From assembly GCF_014055025.1 (NCBI RefSeq), contig NZ_CP059571.1, forward strand, positions 2,232,001-2,296,000: a DNA stretch of 64,000 bases. The letters are read 5' to 3'. Shown here piece after piece: positions 46,145-53,551 of this stretch. The notes under the pieces are model-generated. The model was not told the DNA's origin. It did no database searches and was given only the letters and a program-made list of their open reading frames with translations. The DNA is from Neisseria bacilliformis. GTDB lineage: Bacteria; Pseudomonadota; Gammaproteobacteria; Burkholderiales; Neisseriaceae. The position numbers and the translations under genes were made by a program. Each line of letters begins with the position of its first letter. Within the stretch, counting starts at the first letter, position 1.

Positions 46145-47023
46145 ATGCTTTCCCGCTTTTCAGACGGCCTCACCGCCCTGCTGCTTTGCCTGTGCGCCGC
46201 CGCCACCGCCGCCGCCGCGCCGCGCGTGGCCACTTCCGACTGGACGGTGGCCGAAACCCTTACCGCGATGGGGCATCCGCCCGTCGGCGTGGCTGACCGC
46301 CGCGTGTACGACACCTGGGTAAACTACCCGCCGCTGCCCAAAAGCACGCTGGAAGCCGGTTTGCGCTTCCAGCCCAATTTGGAGCGGCTCTATCAGATCA
46401 AGCCCGATTTTTTCGTGCAGTCGCCGTGGTACGCCTCGGCCAAGCCGCAGTTTGAAAAAATCGCGCCGGTGTACGAAGTCGCCTTCGGCACGGACAAAGG
46501 CATAGACTACGCGCACACAGTGGCAACGACGCGCAAGCTGGGCAAAATCATCGGCGACGCGCCCGCCGCCGAAAAGCTGGTGGCCGACACCGAAACCCTG
46601 TTCGCCAGACACTGCGCCGCGCTGGCCGCCTACCGCAGCCGCCCGCTGGCGGTGGTGCAGTTTGCCGACGGCCGCCACCTGCGCATTTACGGCAAAACCT
46701 CGCTGTTTCAGGCCGTGTTCGACAAGCTCGGCCTGCAAAACGCCTGGACGGGCGCGAGCAACGAATGGGGCTTTGCCAACATCACCCTGCCGGATCTGGC
46801 CAAGCTGCCGCCGGACACGCTGCTGATTGTGGTCAAACCGCACCCGCCGAACACCCGCCGCATTCTGGAAAACAGCACCCTGTGGCGGCGGCTGCCGTTT
46901 TCCCGCGGCGCCAACCGCCGCATCTTCGCCCCCTCGTGGAGCTACGGCGGCCTGCCCGCCATGCAGCAGTTTGCCAACCAGCTCGGCGAAAAACTGCCCT
47001 CTGAAAAGGAAATCCCGTGGTAA
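46145..47023 (+). CDS. fhuD: Iron-siderophore periplasmic binding protein (FhuD-like)
   Basis: 292 residues. Signal peptide about 1-26; an AG-DUS is read in frame there (FSDGL). FhuD/BtuF-type fold: RVATSDWTVAETLTAMGHPPVGVADRRVYDTWV, LERLYQIKPDFFVQSPWY, then the long helix and C-terminal domain. No lipobox Cys at the cleavage site, so soluble in the periplasm. It overlaps fhuB by 7 bp. Confidence 0.88.
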   Translation: MLSRFSDGLTALLLCLCAAATAAAAPRVATSDWTVAETLTAMGHPPVGVADRRVYDTWVNYPPLPKSTLEAGLRFQPNLERLYQIKPDFFVQSPWYASAKPQFEKIAPVYEVAFGTDKGIDYAHTVATTRKLGKIIGDAPAAEKLVADTETLFARHCAALAAYRSRPLAVVQFADGRHLRIYGKTSLFQAVFDKLGLQNAWTGASNEWGFANITLPDLAKLPPDTLLIVVKPHPPNTRRILENSTLWRRLPFSRGANRRIFAPSWSYGGLPAMQQFANQLGEKLPSEKEIPW

Positions 47024-48987
47024 ACCGTTTTTTCAGGCTGCCTGCCGTATGGCTCTGCCTCGCTTTGGCCGCGCTGTGCGCCCTCACCGCCGCGCAGGTG
47101 CTGCGGCTGGAATGGACGCTGCCGCTTGCCCGTCTGTTCGACGCGCCCGACAGCCTGCCGATAGCCGCGCTCACCGTGCAGAACAACACCCTGCCGCGCA
47201 TGGCGATGGCGCTGCTCTCAGGCGGCGCGACGGCGGCGGCCACCATGCTGATGCAGCAGCTGATGCGCAACCCGCTGGCCTCCGACAGCACGCTGGCGGT
47301 GAGCAGCGGCGCGCAAACCGCGCTGGTGGCCGCCACCGTGGCCGCCCCCGCGCTCTTGGATGACGGCGGCTCGGCCGTAGCCTTTGCCGGTGCCGCCGCC
47401 GCGCTGGGCGGCGTGCTCGCCCTCTCGGCGCGGCGCGAACTGCAACCGCTCACCGTCGTGTTGGCCGGACTGGTGGTCAGCCTCTACCTCGGCTCGTTCA
47501 CCGGCATCATCATGCTGTTCTTCAGCGAAGAAACGCGCGGTGTGATGCAGTGGGGCAGCGGCTCGCTGGTGCAGGATAGCTGGCACGACAGCCTGCAACT
47601 GCTGTGGCGCGCCGCCGCCTTCGCGCTGGTGTGCGCCGTCCTCATCAAACCCCTCACCATCATGGGTTTGAGCGACACCCAGGCGCAGTCGCTCGGCATT
47701 CCCGTCAAAAAAATCCGCCTGATTGCACTCCTGGCCGCCGCCTTCCTCAGCGCGAGCGTGGTCGGCTACGTCGGCATGATGGGCTTTGTCGGACTGGCTG
47801 CCGCCACACTGGTGCGCCAGAGCGGCGTGCGCACCCTCGCCGCACGGCTGGCCGTCTCCTTCGCCGTCGGCGCGATGCTGCTGATGCTCACCGACAACAG
47901 CCTGATGCTGCTCAAACACTACCACGGCACCGACCTGCCCGCCGGCGCGGTCAGCGCGCTGGCCGGCGCGCCGCTGCTGCTGTGGCTGCTGATGAAATCC
48001 CCGCCGCGCCCCGCCTTTCAGGCTGCCTCCGACGCCCCCGCCCTCCCCCTCAAACCCTCGCCCGTACTGCGCCTGCTGCCCGCCATCACCGCCGCCGTCC
48101 TCGCCTTCTCCCTCTTGGCCGGACGCTATGACGAAAGCTGGCGGCTTACCGTCGATCCCGCCTACTTCGCCTTCCGCTACCCGCGCATCCTGCTGGCCGC
48201 CGCCACCGGCACCATGCTCGCCATCACCGGCGTCATCCTGCAACGTGTAACCAAAAACCCCATGGCCGGTCCCGAACTGCTCGGCGTCAGCGCAGGCACC
48301 GCCTTCGGCGCGATGGCCTCCGTCATGCTGTTCGGCATCACCTCCGGCAGCCTCTGGTTTTGGCTCGCCGGCCTCGCCTCCGCCCTCGCCACTCTCGGCC
48401 TTTTGCTGCTGTTCAACCGCAAAAACGGCCTCGCCCCCGAAAAAGTCCTGCTCACCGGCATGGCACTGGCCGCCCTCAGCGACGCCGCCATCCGCATCTG
48501 GACGGCAGGCGGCGACTTCCGCGTGCAGCAGCTCCTGATTTGGATGAGCGGCTCCACCTACCACGCCACCCCCGCCGCCGCCATCACCGTCGCCCTCGCC
48601 GCCCTCGCGCTCCTGGCCGCCGTCCTGCCGCTGCAACGCTGGCTCGCCCTGCTCAGCCTCGACGCCGTCGTCGCCGCCGCCGCAGGCGTGAACGTGCCCG
48701 CCGCACGGCTGGTGCTGGTGCTGCTCTCCGCCATCCTCACCGCGCTGGCCACCCTGCTCATCGGCCCGCTCAGCTTCGTCGGCCTGCTCGCCCCCCACCT
48801 GGCCGCCATGCTCGGCGCGCGCCGCGCCGGACACCAGCTCGTCTCCGCCGCCCTCATCGGCGCCGCCGTCATGCCCGCCGCCGACTGGCTCGGCCGCCAA
48901 ATCATGTTCCCCTACGAAGTCCCCGCCGGCATGACCGCCACCCTGCTCGGCGGCGCGTATTTCATGTTTATGATGCGGCGGATGTAG
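47017..48987 (+). CDS. fhuB: Fused siderophore permease FhuB (two FecCD domains)
   Basis: 656 residues from a GTG at 47017. Two tandem FecCD permease halves (about 1-325 and 345-656), each with about ten helices and a conserved NPLA/NPMAGPELLG motif and cytoplasmic coupling loop (LGIPVKK... and LARLVLVLLSAILTAL). The FhuB layout, as in E. coli where one polypeptide replaces the usual dimer. GAAAAGGA precedes the start and lies within fhuD. A DUS of the other dialect (AGGCAGCCTGAA type) is read near the N-terminus. Confidence 0.92.
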   Translation: MVNRFFRLPAVWLCLALAALCALTAAQVLRLEWTLPLARLFDAPDSLPIAALTVQNNTLPRMAMALLSGGATAAATMLMQQLMRNPLASDSTLAVSSGAQTALVAATVAAPALLDDGGSAVAFAGAAAALGGVLALSARRELQPLTVVLAGLVVSLYLGSFTGIIMLFFSEETRGVMQWGSGSLVQDSWHDSLQLLWRAAAFALVCAVLIKPLTIMGLSDTQAQSLGIPVKKIRLIALLAAAFLSASVVGYVGMMGFVGLAAATLVRQSGVRTLAARLAVSFAVGAMLLMLTDNSLMLLKHYHGTDLPAGAVSALAGAPLLLWLLMKSPPRPAFQAASDAPALPLKPSPVLRLLPAITAAVLAFSLLAGRYDESWRLTVDPAYFAFRYPRILLAAATGTMLAITGVILQRVTKNPMAGPELLGVSAGTAFGAMASVMLFGITSGSLWFWLAGLASALATLGLLLLFNRKNGLAPEKVLLTGMALAALSDAAIRIWTAGGDFRVQQLLIWMSGSTYHATPAAAITVALAALALLAAVLPLQRWLALLSLDAVVAAAAGVNVPAARLVLVLLSAILTALATLLIGPLSFVGLLAPHLAAMLGARRAGHQLVSAALIGAAVMPAADWLGRQIMFPYEVPAGMTATLLGGAYFMFMMRRM

Positions 48988-49003
48988 CGGCTGGAAACCC
49001 GAA

Positions 49004-49035
49004 AGGCCGTCTGAAAAACGTTTTTCAGACGGCCT
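49004..49035. terminator. DUS terminator behind fhuB
   Basis: Inverted AG-DUS pair, 16 bp past the stop. Confidence 0.7.
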
Positions 49036-49047
49036 CTGCCGTTCAGG

Positions 49048-49080
49048 TAGGGTGCGTGGCTTGCGCCACGCACGCGGTTT
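49048..49080. repeat. Short palindromic repeat, family B, copy 3
   Basis: GTAGGGTGCGTGGCTTGCGC followed by CACGCACGCGG; the core is inverted relative to the copy at 8940. Confidence 0.6.
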
Positions 49081-49224
49081 TTGGGGTGGCGTTTGTGTGG
49101 GCGTTATTAAAACAAAAAACCACTTGGAAAATGTGCGGAAACCGCCGTCGTTGTGTGTGTTCCATGTTAGCAAAACACCCATCCGTGTGCTTTAATGCAC
49201 GCTTTCACCAAACAGGAGTTTCCC

Positions 49225-49785
49225 ATGAAAACCATCCCTTTTCTTGCCTCCGCGCTGCTGGCCGCTTCTTTTGCCCATGCCGACACCCTTGCCGTCCGGC
49301 AGCCTGAAAAACCCGCCCGCAAAATGCAGCTTTCCAGCCCCGACATCCGCGCCGGACGGCTGGCCGATGCGCAAGTTGCCAACGGCTTCGGCTGCAATGG
49401 CGGCAACACCAGCCCCGTGCTCAAATGGTCGGGCGTGCCTGCAAACGCCAAATCGCTGGTGCTGACCGCCTACGACCCCGACGCACCTACCGGCAGCGGT
49501 TTCTGGCACTGGGCAGTGTACAACCTCCCCGCCGATGCCTCCGGCCTTCCCGCAGGCGGCGGGCTGCCTGCGGGTGCGGTTGCCCTGAACAATGATGCGG
49601 GGCAGGCGGGCTATATCGGCGCATGTCCGCCCAAAGGGGAAAAAGCGCACCGCTACATCTTTACCCTCTACGCGCTCGACAGCCGTCTCGACCTGCCTCC
49701 CGCCGCCAGCCCTGCCGTACTCGGATTCACGCTCAACGGCAAAATCCTTGCCACCGCCCGCCTTACGGCAAGATACGCCCGCTGA
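49225..49785 (+). CDS. YbhB/YbcL (PEBP/RKIP-like) periplasmic protein
   Basis: 186 residues from the ATG at 49225 with AGGAG 6 bases upstream. Signal peptide about 1-19 (AHA). Phosphatidylethanolamine-binding-protein fold: NTSPVLKWSGVPANAKSLVLTAYDPDAPTGSGFWHWAVYNLPADASGLPAG and HRYIFTLYALD, the anion-binding DPD...HW and GxPP-like sites. Bacterial function not established. Single gene between repeat clusters. Confidence 0.9.
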   Translation: MKTIPFLASALLAASFAHADTLAVRQPEKPARKMQLSSPDIRAGRLADAQVANGFGCNGGNTSPVLKWSGVPANAKSLVLTAYDPDAPTGSGFWHWAVYNLPADASGLPAGGGLPAGAVALNNDAGQAGYIGACPPKGEKAHRYIFTLYALDSRLDLPPAASPAVLGFTLNGKILATARLTARYAR

Positions 49786-49801
49786 CCGCTGCCTGATATT
49801 A

Positions 49802-49855
49802 AAAGGCCGTCTGAAAGCGCGGCGTCGGCGCAACCAAAAACTGTTTTTCAGACGT
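49802..49855. repeat. DUS pair with family E tail, copy 4
   Basis: AG-DUS plus GCGCGGCGTCGGCGCAACC, then an inverted partial DUS. Probable terminator of the PEBP gene. Confidence 0.55.
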
Positions 49856-49864
49856 TGGAAATAG

Positions 49865-49936
49865 CGTAGGTTGGGCATTCATGCCCGACAAATACTGGCG
49901 GATTGGGGAAATGTCGGGCATGAATGCCCGACCTAC
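49865..49936. repeat. Palindromic intergenic repeat, family A, copy 3
   Basis: GTAGGTTGGGCATTCATGCC and its near-inverse at the far end, as in 721-790. Confidence 0.7.
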
Positions 49937-49962
49937 CCGGCTGAAAACGGTTGTGCTGCCCT

Positions 49963-49994
49963 TGTAGGGTGTGTGGCGCAAGCCACGCACGCAT
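49963..49994. repeat. Short palindromic repeat, family B, copy 4
   Basis: GTAGGGTGTGTGGCGCAAGC followed by CACGCACGCA, almost identical to 8944-8973. Confidence 0.65.
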
Positions 49995-50007
49995 TCCCTG
50001 TCGTTTA

Positions 50008-50039
50008 AAGGCCGTCTGAAAACTTTTCAGACGGCCTTT
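50008..50039. terminator. DUS terminator behind the rhodanese gene
   Basis: Inverted AG-DUS pair with minimal loop, 11 bp past the minus-strand rhodanese stop. Confidence 0.65.
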
Positions 50040-50050
50040 TGTCCTTGCAT

Positions 50051-50377
50051 TCAATAGCGCGGCATGTCCTTGTCGAGGTCGTGCGCCCAGGCGTCGATGC
50101 CGCCTTTGAGGTTGTAGAGCGGGGCGAAGCCGGCGTCGGCGAGGTAGAGGGCGCAGTATTGGCTGCGCACGCCGTGGTGGCAGTAAACGATGATGGGTCG
50201 GCCGTCGGGCAGTTCGTGCTGCCGCGCGGCCAGTTCGCCCATCGGGATGTGTAGGCTGCGCGGCAGGGCGCAGAGGGCGGTTTCTTCGGCTTCGCGCACG
50301 TCCAGCAGCAGGGTGTCGGGCTGTTTGGCCAGCAGCTTTTGCAGTTCGTGCGGGGTGAGTTGGATGATGTCGGTCAT
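50051..50377 (-). CDS. Single-domain rhodanese (sulfurtransferase)
   Basis: 108 residues, a GlpE/PspE-like single rhodanese domain. LLLDVREAEE near the N-terminus and the active-site loop VYCHHGVRSQ, with the catalytic Cys in a CHHGVR loop, then NLKGGIDAW. No signal peptide, so cytoplasmic. Moves sulfur from thiosulfate or persulfides to acceptors. Single-gene unit. Confidence 0.9.
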   Translation of the reverse strand: MTDIIQLTPHELQKLLAKQPDTLLLDVREAEETALCALPRSLHIPMGELAARQHELPDGRPIIVYCHHGVRSQYCALYLADAGFAPLYNLKGGIDAWAHDLDKDMPRY

Positions 50378-50777
50378 GGTGCGGACTCCGTGGGCGGGGC
50401 GTTTTCAGACGGCCTTTGGGTTGCGGAATACCTGTGCGGCAAAGAACGCTTTGGTTTGGGCGGCGGGGCTTGTCCATACCGCAGCGCAAGGCCGGATGTG
50501 CATTTTTGTGTGATGCAGGCATTGTGAAACCGCGTGTGTGGCTGCGCCACACACCCTGCCTTGTCATCCGCATTTGCGTTGTCGGCGCAGTGCCTGCTTT
50601 TGCGGTTTCGCCATATGTTTTCAGACGGCCTTTGAGGCCGTCTGAAAACAGGGTTTCTGTGAGTTGGGCTAGATACTCGCCCCCAAGGAATAGAATTGAA
50701 GAATTTTTGAGAATACCGTAAGCAGAAAATTCACGGTAGGGAGAGATTAACTCAAATTATCGATTGCTGCAAGAATG
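50378..50777. other. Junction between core genome and conjugation island
   Basis: 400 bp without a gene. It has a DUS at 50401-50413, a family B copy (50527-50560) and a divergent DUS pair (50619-50648), then an AT-richer stretch from about 50650 to 50777. No tRNA 3' end or dif-like 28-mer could be recognised, so the island boundary is not defined by sequence here. Confidence 0.5.
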
Positions 50778-51506
50778 TTATAGGTATTTTTTCAAAAACT
50801 TCGCTTGGAGGTAGATCATGGCTTCCAATGCACCGACGGGCAGCATCAGCCATAGGGGAGAAGTCGCGGTCGGCCATGACAGGTAGGCTAGAAGACCGGC
50901 AGACAGAATGCCGGTGCGCCAGTATTTTGCCCGGTGGTAGATGCCCGCGCTTTCGCGTGAGGCGTTTTCCTGACGGATGCGCCGTTGGACGAAGCCGTCG
51001 GTCAGTGCAGGGATAGCAAGATAGAGAGCGAACAGAGCGAAGAATACTGCGTTGCCCAGCCGTAGCGAGATGATACGCAAGGCTTGGTCAAAGCGTTCGA
51101 GATGGCGACGGTTGGGTTCGAGAAAGCGTTCTTTAACGGTATAGCCGAAATCATCTGCTTCTGCTGAGAGCAGGTAGTTGATCGGAATCCAGTCGTAAAG
51201 GACGGTGGAGAGTGCCTGATAGGTGGCACGACTGGCAGTAAGGTTAAAGCCGGTTTCGCTGCTTTCCGCGCTTCCGCCGTCTTTCTGCGTCCACTGCTGC
51301 CACAGGCTGCGACTGCCCATGCGAGTGGTGGCGGTCAGTTCCTGTTCCAGCAGGTCGTTTTGGTGGAAGTAGCTTTGCAGCAAAATTGAACTGCCGAACA
51401 GAATGAGTACCGCCCAGCCTAGGATTTTCAGCCATCTGACTGGGGCGGTCAGAAAGCGCAGCAGCAGGGATTCTGCCATAAAGTCCTGTTGTGGTTTCTT
51501 AGCCAT
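50778..51506 (-). CDS. Conjugative-element membrane protein (DUF4400/TIGR03747-like)
   Basis: 242 residues from the ATG at 51506, with AAGGA upstream inside traD. About four membrane helices: 33-50, a pair near 155-175 and 195-235. The central domain has LNNRHLERFDQALRIISLRLG-like content. Proteins of this size and layout follow TraD in integrative conjugative elements and are annotated as ICE membrane proteins. Overlaps the traD end by 8 bp, so last gene of the mobH-traD unit. Role unknown, perhaps a coupling-protein partner. Confidence 0.65.
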   Translation of the reverse strand: MAKKPQQDFMAESLLLRFLTAPVRWLKILGWAVLILFGSSILLQSYFHQNDLLEQELTATTRMGSRSLWQQWTQKDGGSAESSETGFNLTASRATYQALSTVLYDWIPINYLLSAEADDFGYTVKERFLEPNRRHLERFDQALRIISLRLGNAVFFALFALYLAIPALTDGFVQRRIRQENASRESAGIYHRAKYWRTGILSAGLLAYLSWPTATSPLWLMLPVGALEAMIYLQAKFLKKYL

Positions 51507-53550
51507 AGTGTCGTCCTTCGACAAACAATTCTTCTTTGTCGTTTTCCGGTTTGCGGCTTAGGCGGACGGTTTCCCTCATCTGACTGGCCATTTCGGCAAG
51601 ATTGTCGGGTACGCCGCTATTTGGGTCGGGCAGCGGGAGCGGCAGGCGCAGTTTGTACAGATTGCCCCCTTCCAAAAGGGCGAATGCCTGCCCTTTGGGC
51701 AGCGAGGTCAGGTCGGCGGGCATCAGCGTCGGTACGGTTTCGCTGCTCAGGCGGTCTTCGTTGCTGCTGGTAAAGTCTTCGTAGCCTTCGGGGCTGGCGA
51801 TGTCGCCTGCGCCGGAAACCAGCGTGCCGGTTACCACCCGCACATCGGGAAGCTGGGAGGTCAGCATTTTGGCGGTGGATTCCAGTTTGACGCGCAGCAT
51901 AATCATGGTGTTGAAGTTGCCGCCCATCTGTTCGGCTTTGGCTTTGGAGCCGATTTTGGCTTCCACGTCCGACCAAGTCTGGGTGTAGGCGGTAACCTGA
52001 TAGCCTGCGCCGCCGGCTTTGTTGAGCATGGGGATAAATTCGTTGCCGATCAGTTCGTTAAACTCGTCGGCATGAATGGCGATTTTGCGCTTGCCGGTTG
52101 CGCCGGATTGGCCGTAGCCGTGTCCGTGTTTGTAAATCTGCCCAGCCAGCGATGTGAGGTCGGCAAACATGGCGTTGCCTACGGCGGCCGCCACTTCGGC
52201 ATCGGTCAGCGCGTCAAGTCCGACATACACCACCGCGTTCTGCTCCATCACTTTGCGCCAGTCCATAATCGGGCGTGTGTCGTCCAGATTTTCAAAATCG
52301 GGGCTGATCAGTTCCACTACTTTGCCGCTGGTCAGTTTTTCCAGCAGCGGATACAGCGAGCTGACCAGCTTTTCAAAATAGCTGCGCTCGTTACCCAAAA
52401 TGCCGGCCACCGCATCGCTTAGAGCATTGTTCAGTTTTTTGCGTTTGAGAAACTGCGACAGTTTCACTGCTTCTATACTGCGGCCGGTCTTGCCGACCTG
52501 CTGCATCTCCGCTTTGGACAGCTCAAACTCTTCAAACTCATCTTTCCAGCCGGAGCATTCCTTATCCAGCACCGACGCAAAATATTGCGCCGCCAAATCA
52601 TCGACATTAACCGCACAGCGATAAATCAGGATATAGCTTGGTTTGATGGACAACGCCTCCATCATCTTGCCCAGCACATTGACAAACCGCCAGACAAAAT
52701 CGCGGAAAGCTGCCGACTGCCCTTCGTCGGGCAGGTTGTTGGCGATACGGGTCGCCACCTCCGTGATGCGGGTAAAGTCGCCAATGGGGTTGTAGCGGCA
52801 GGATTGCTCGGGAAAGCCGAGATGGAACATATAAAACGACCGTCCTGCCTTGCGGGCGGCGGCATACATCGCCAGCATCAGGTCGGCATCGCCCTTGGGA
52901 TCGAAGGTAATGACCGTATCGCCGCGCATAATGTCTTGGTTAATCAAAATCTCCGCCAGACGGGTTTTGCCGACGCGGGTCGTGCCCAGCACGATGGTGT
53001 GTCCGACCCGCTCGCCCAGCGGAAACCAGATGTCCGATTCATACGGCTCCACCCCGTGCAGTTCGGGTTTGCCGCCCACCGGTGGCAGCGGCGCAACAGG
53101 ATTCCACCATGCCTGCGCCGAAGTTTTGCGGGTCAGCCACGAGATGCCGGACGTATCGGTTTCCTTCTGCCTTGCCCAGCGGTACAACCGCCCCGGTTCA
53201 AGCAGTTTTTCGTTTTCAGGCAGCCTTGCCATCAGAAGACGCTGGGTGTGGGTCTGCGTCCATTTGAAACCTTTGCCGAGAAACAAGGCTTTGTCCGACA
53301 CCGGTATCTGCGCCGGTGTCATGGCATAAAACGTCAGCCGACTCAGGTTGCGGCGGTAGCGGCGGATACGCAGCCCCTGCTTGGCACGCAGGGCAGACAA
53401 GGCTAGCAGCACCGGTGCGCTCAAAGCGACGGCGGCAGGCGGCACGGGCAGGAACACCGTGCCCAGCGCAGCCGACAGATAGGCAGCGGACGAGACCAAC
53501 TCATGCGGTTTGCGGTACACGTTTTCCGGCGGACGGATGGTAATGCCCAT
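51499..53550 (-). CDS. traD: Conjugative coupling protein TraD (SXT/TOL type)
   Basis: 683 residues from the ATG at 53550, with AAGGAG upstream. Two N-terminal membrane helices (about 18-60), Walker A GTTRVGKTRLAE (about 205), Walker B YVGLDAL region and the hexameric motor signatures TFDPKGDADLM and IHADEFNELIG. Type IV coupling proteins bring relaxase-DNA to the secretion channel. Stop and start with the relaxase gene are 1 bp apart. SXT/GGI-type TraD is the best match; it is a partner of MobH relaxases. Confidence 0.92.
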   Translation of the reverse strand: MGITIRPPENVYRKPHELVSSAAYLSAALGTVFLPVPPAAVALSAPVLLALSALRAKQGLRIRRYRRNLSRLTFYAMTPAQIPVSDKALFLGKGFKWTQTHTQRLLMARLPENEKLLEPGRLYRWARQKETDTSGISWLTRKTSAQAWWNPVAPLPPVGGKPELHGVEPYESDIWFPLGERVGHTIVLGTTRVGKTRLAEILINQDIMRGDTVITFDPKGDADLMLAMYAAARKAGRSFYMFHLGFPEQSCRYNPIGDFTRITEVATRIANNLPDEGQSAAFRDFVWRFVNVLGKMMEALSIKPSYILIYRCAVNVDDLAAQYFASVLDKECSGWKDEFEEFELSKAEMQQVGKTGRSIEAVKLSQFLKRKKLNNALSDAVAGILGNERSYFEKLVSSLYPLLEKLTSGKVVELISPDFENLDDTRPIMDWRKVMEQNAVVYVGLDALTDAEVAAAVGNAMFADLTSLAGQIYKHGHGYGQSGATGKRKIAIHADEFNELIGNEFIPMLNKAGGAGYQVTAYTQTWSDVEAKIGSKAKAEQMGGNFNTMIMLRVKLESTAKMLTSQLPDVRVVTGTLVSGAGDIASPEGYEDFTSSNEDRLSSETVPTLMPADLTSLPKGQAFALLEGGNLYKLRLPLPLPDPNSGVPDNLAEMASQMRETVRLSRKPENDKEELFVEGRHYG

Positions 53551-53551
53551 A

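Noticed and set aside
50378-50777. A dif or tRNA attachment site at the left edge of the island
   Set aside because: I could not find a dif-like 28-mer or tRNA fragment; the region is only AT-rich with DUS and a family B repeat.
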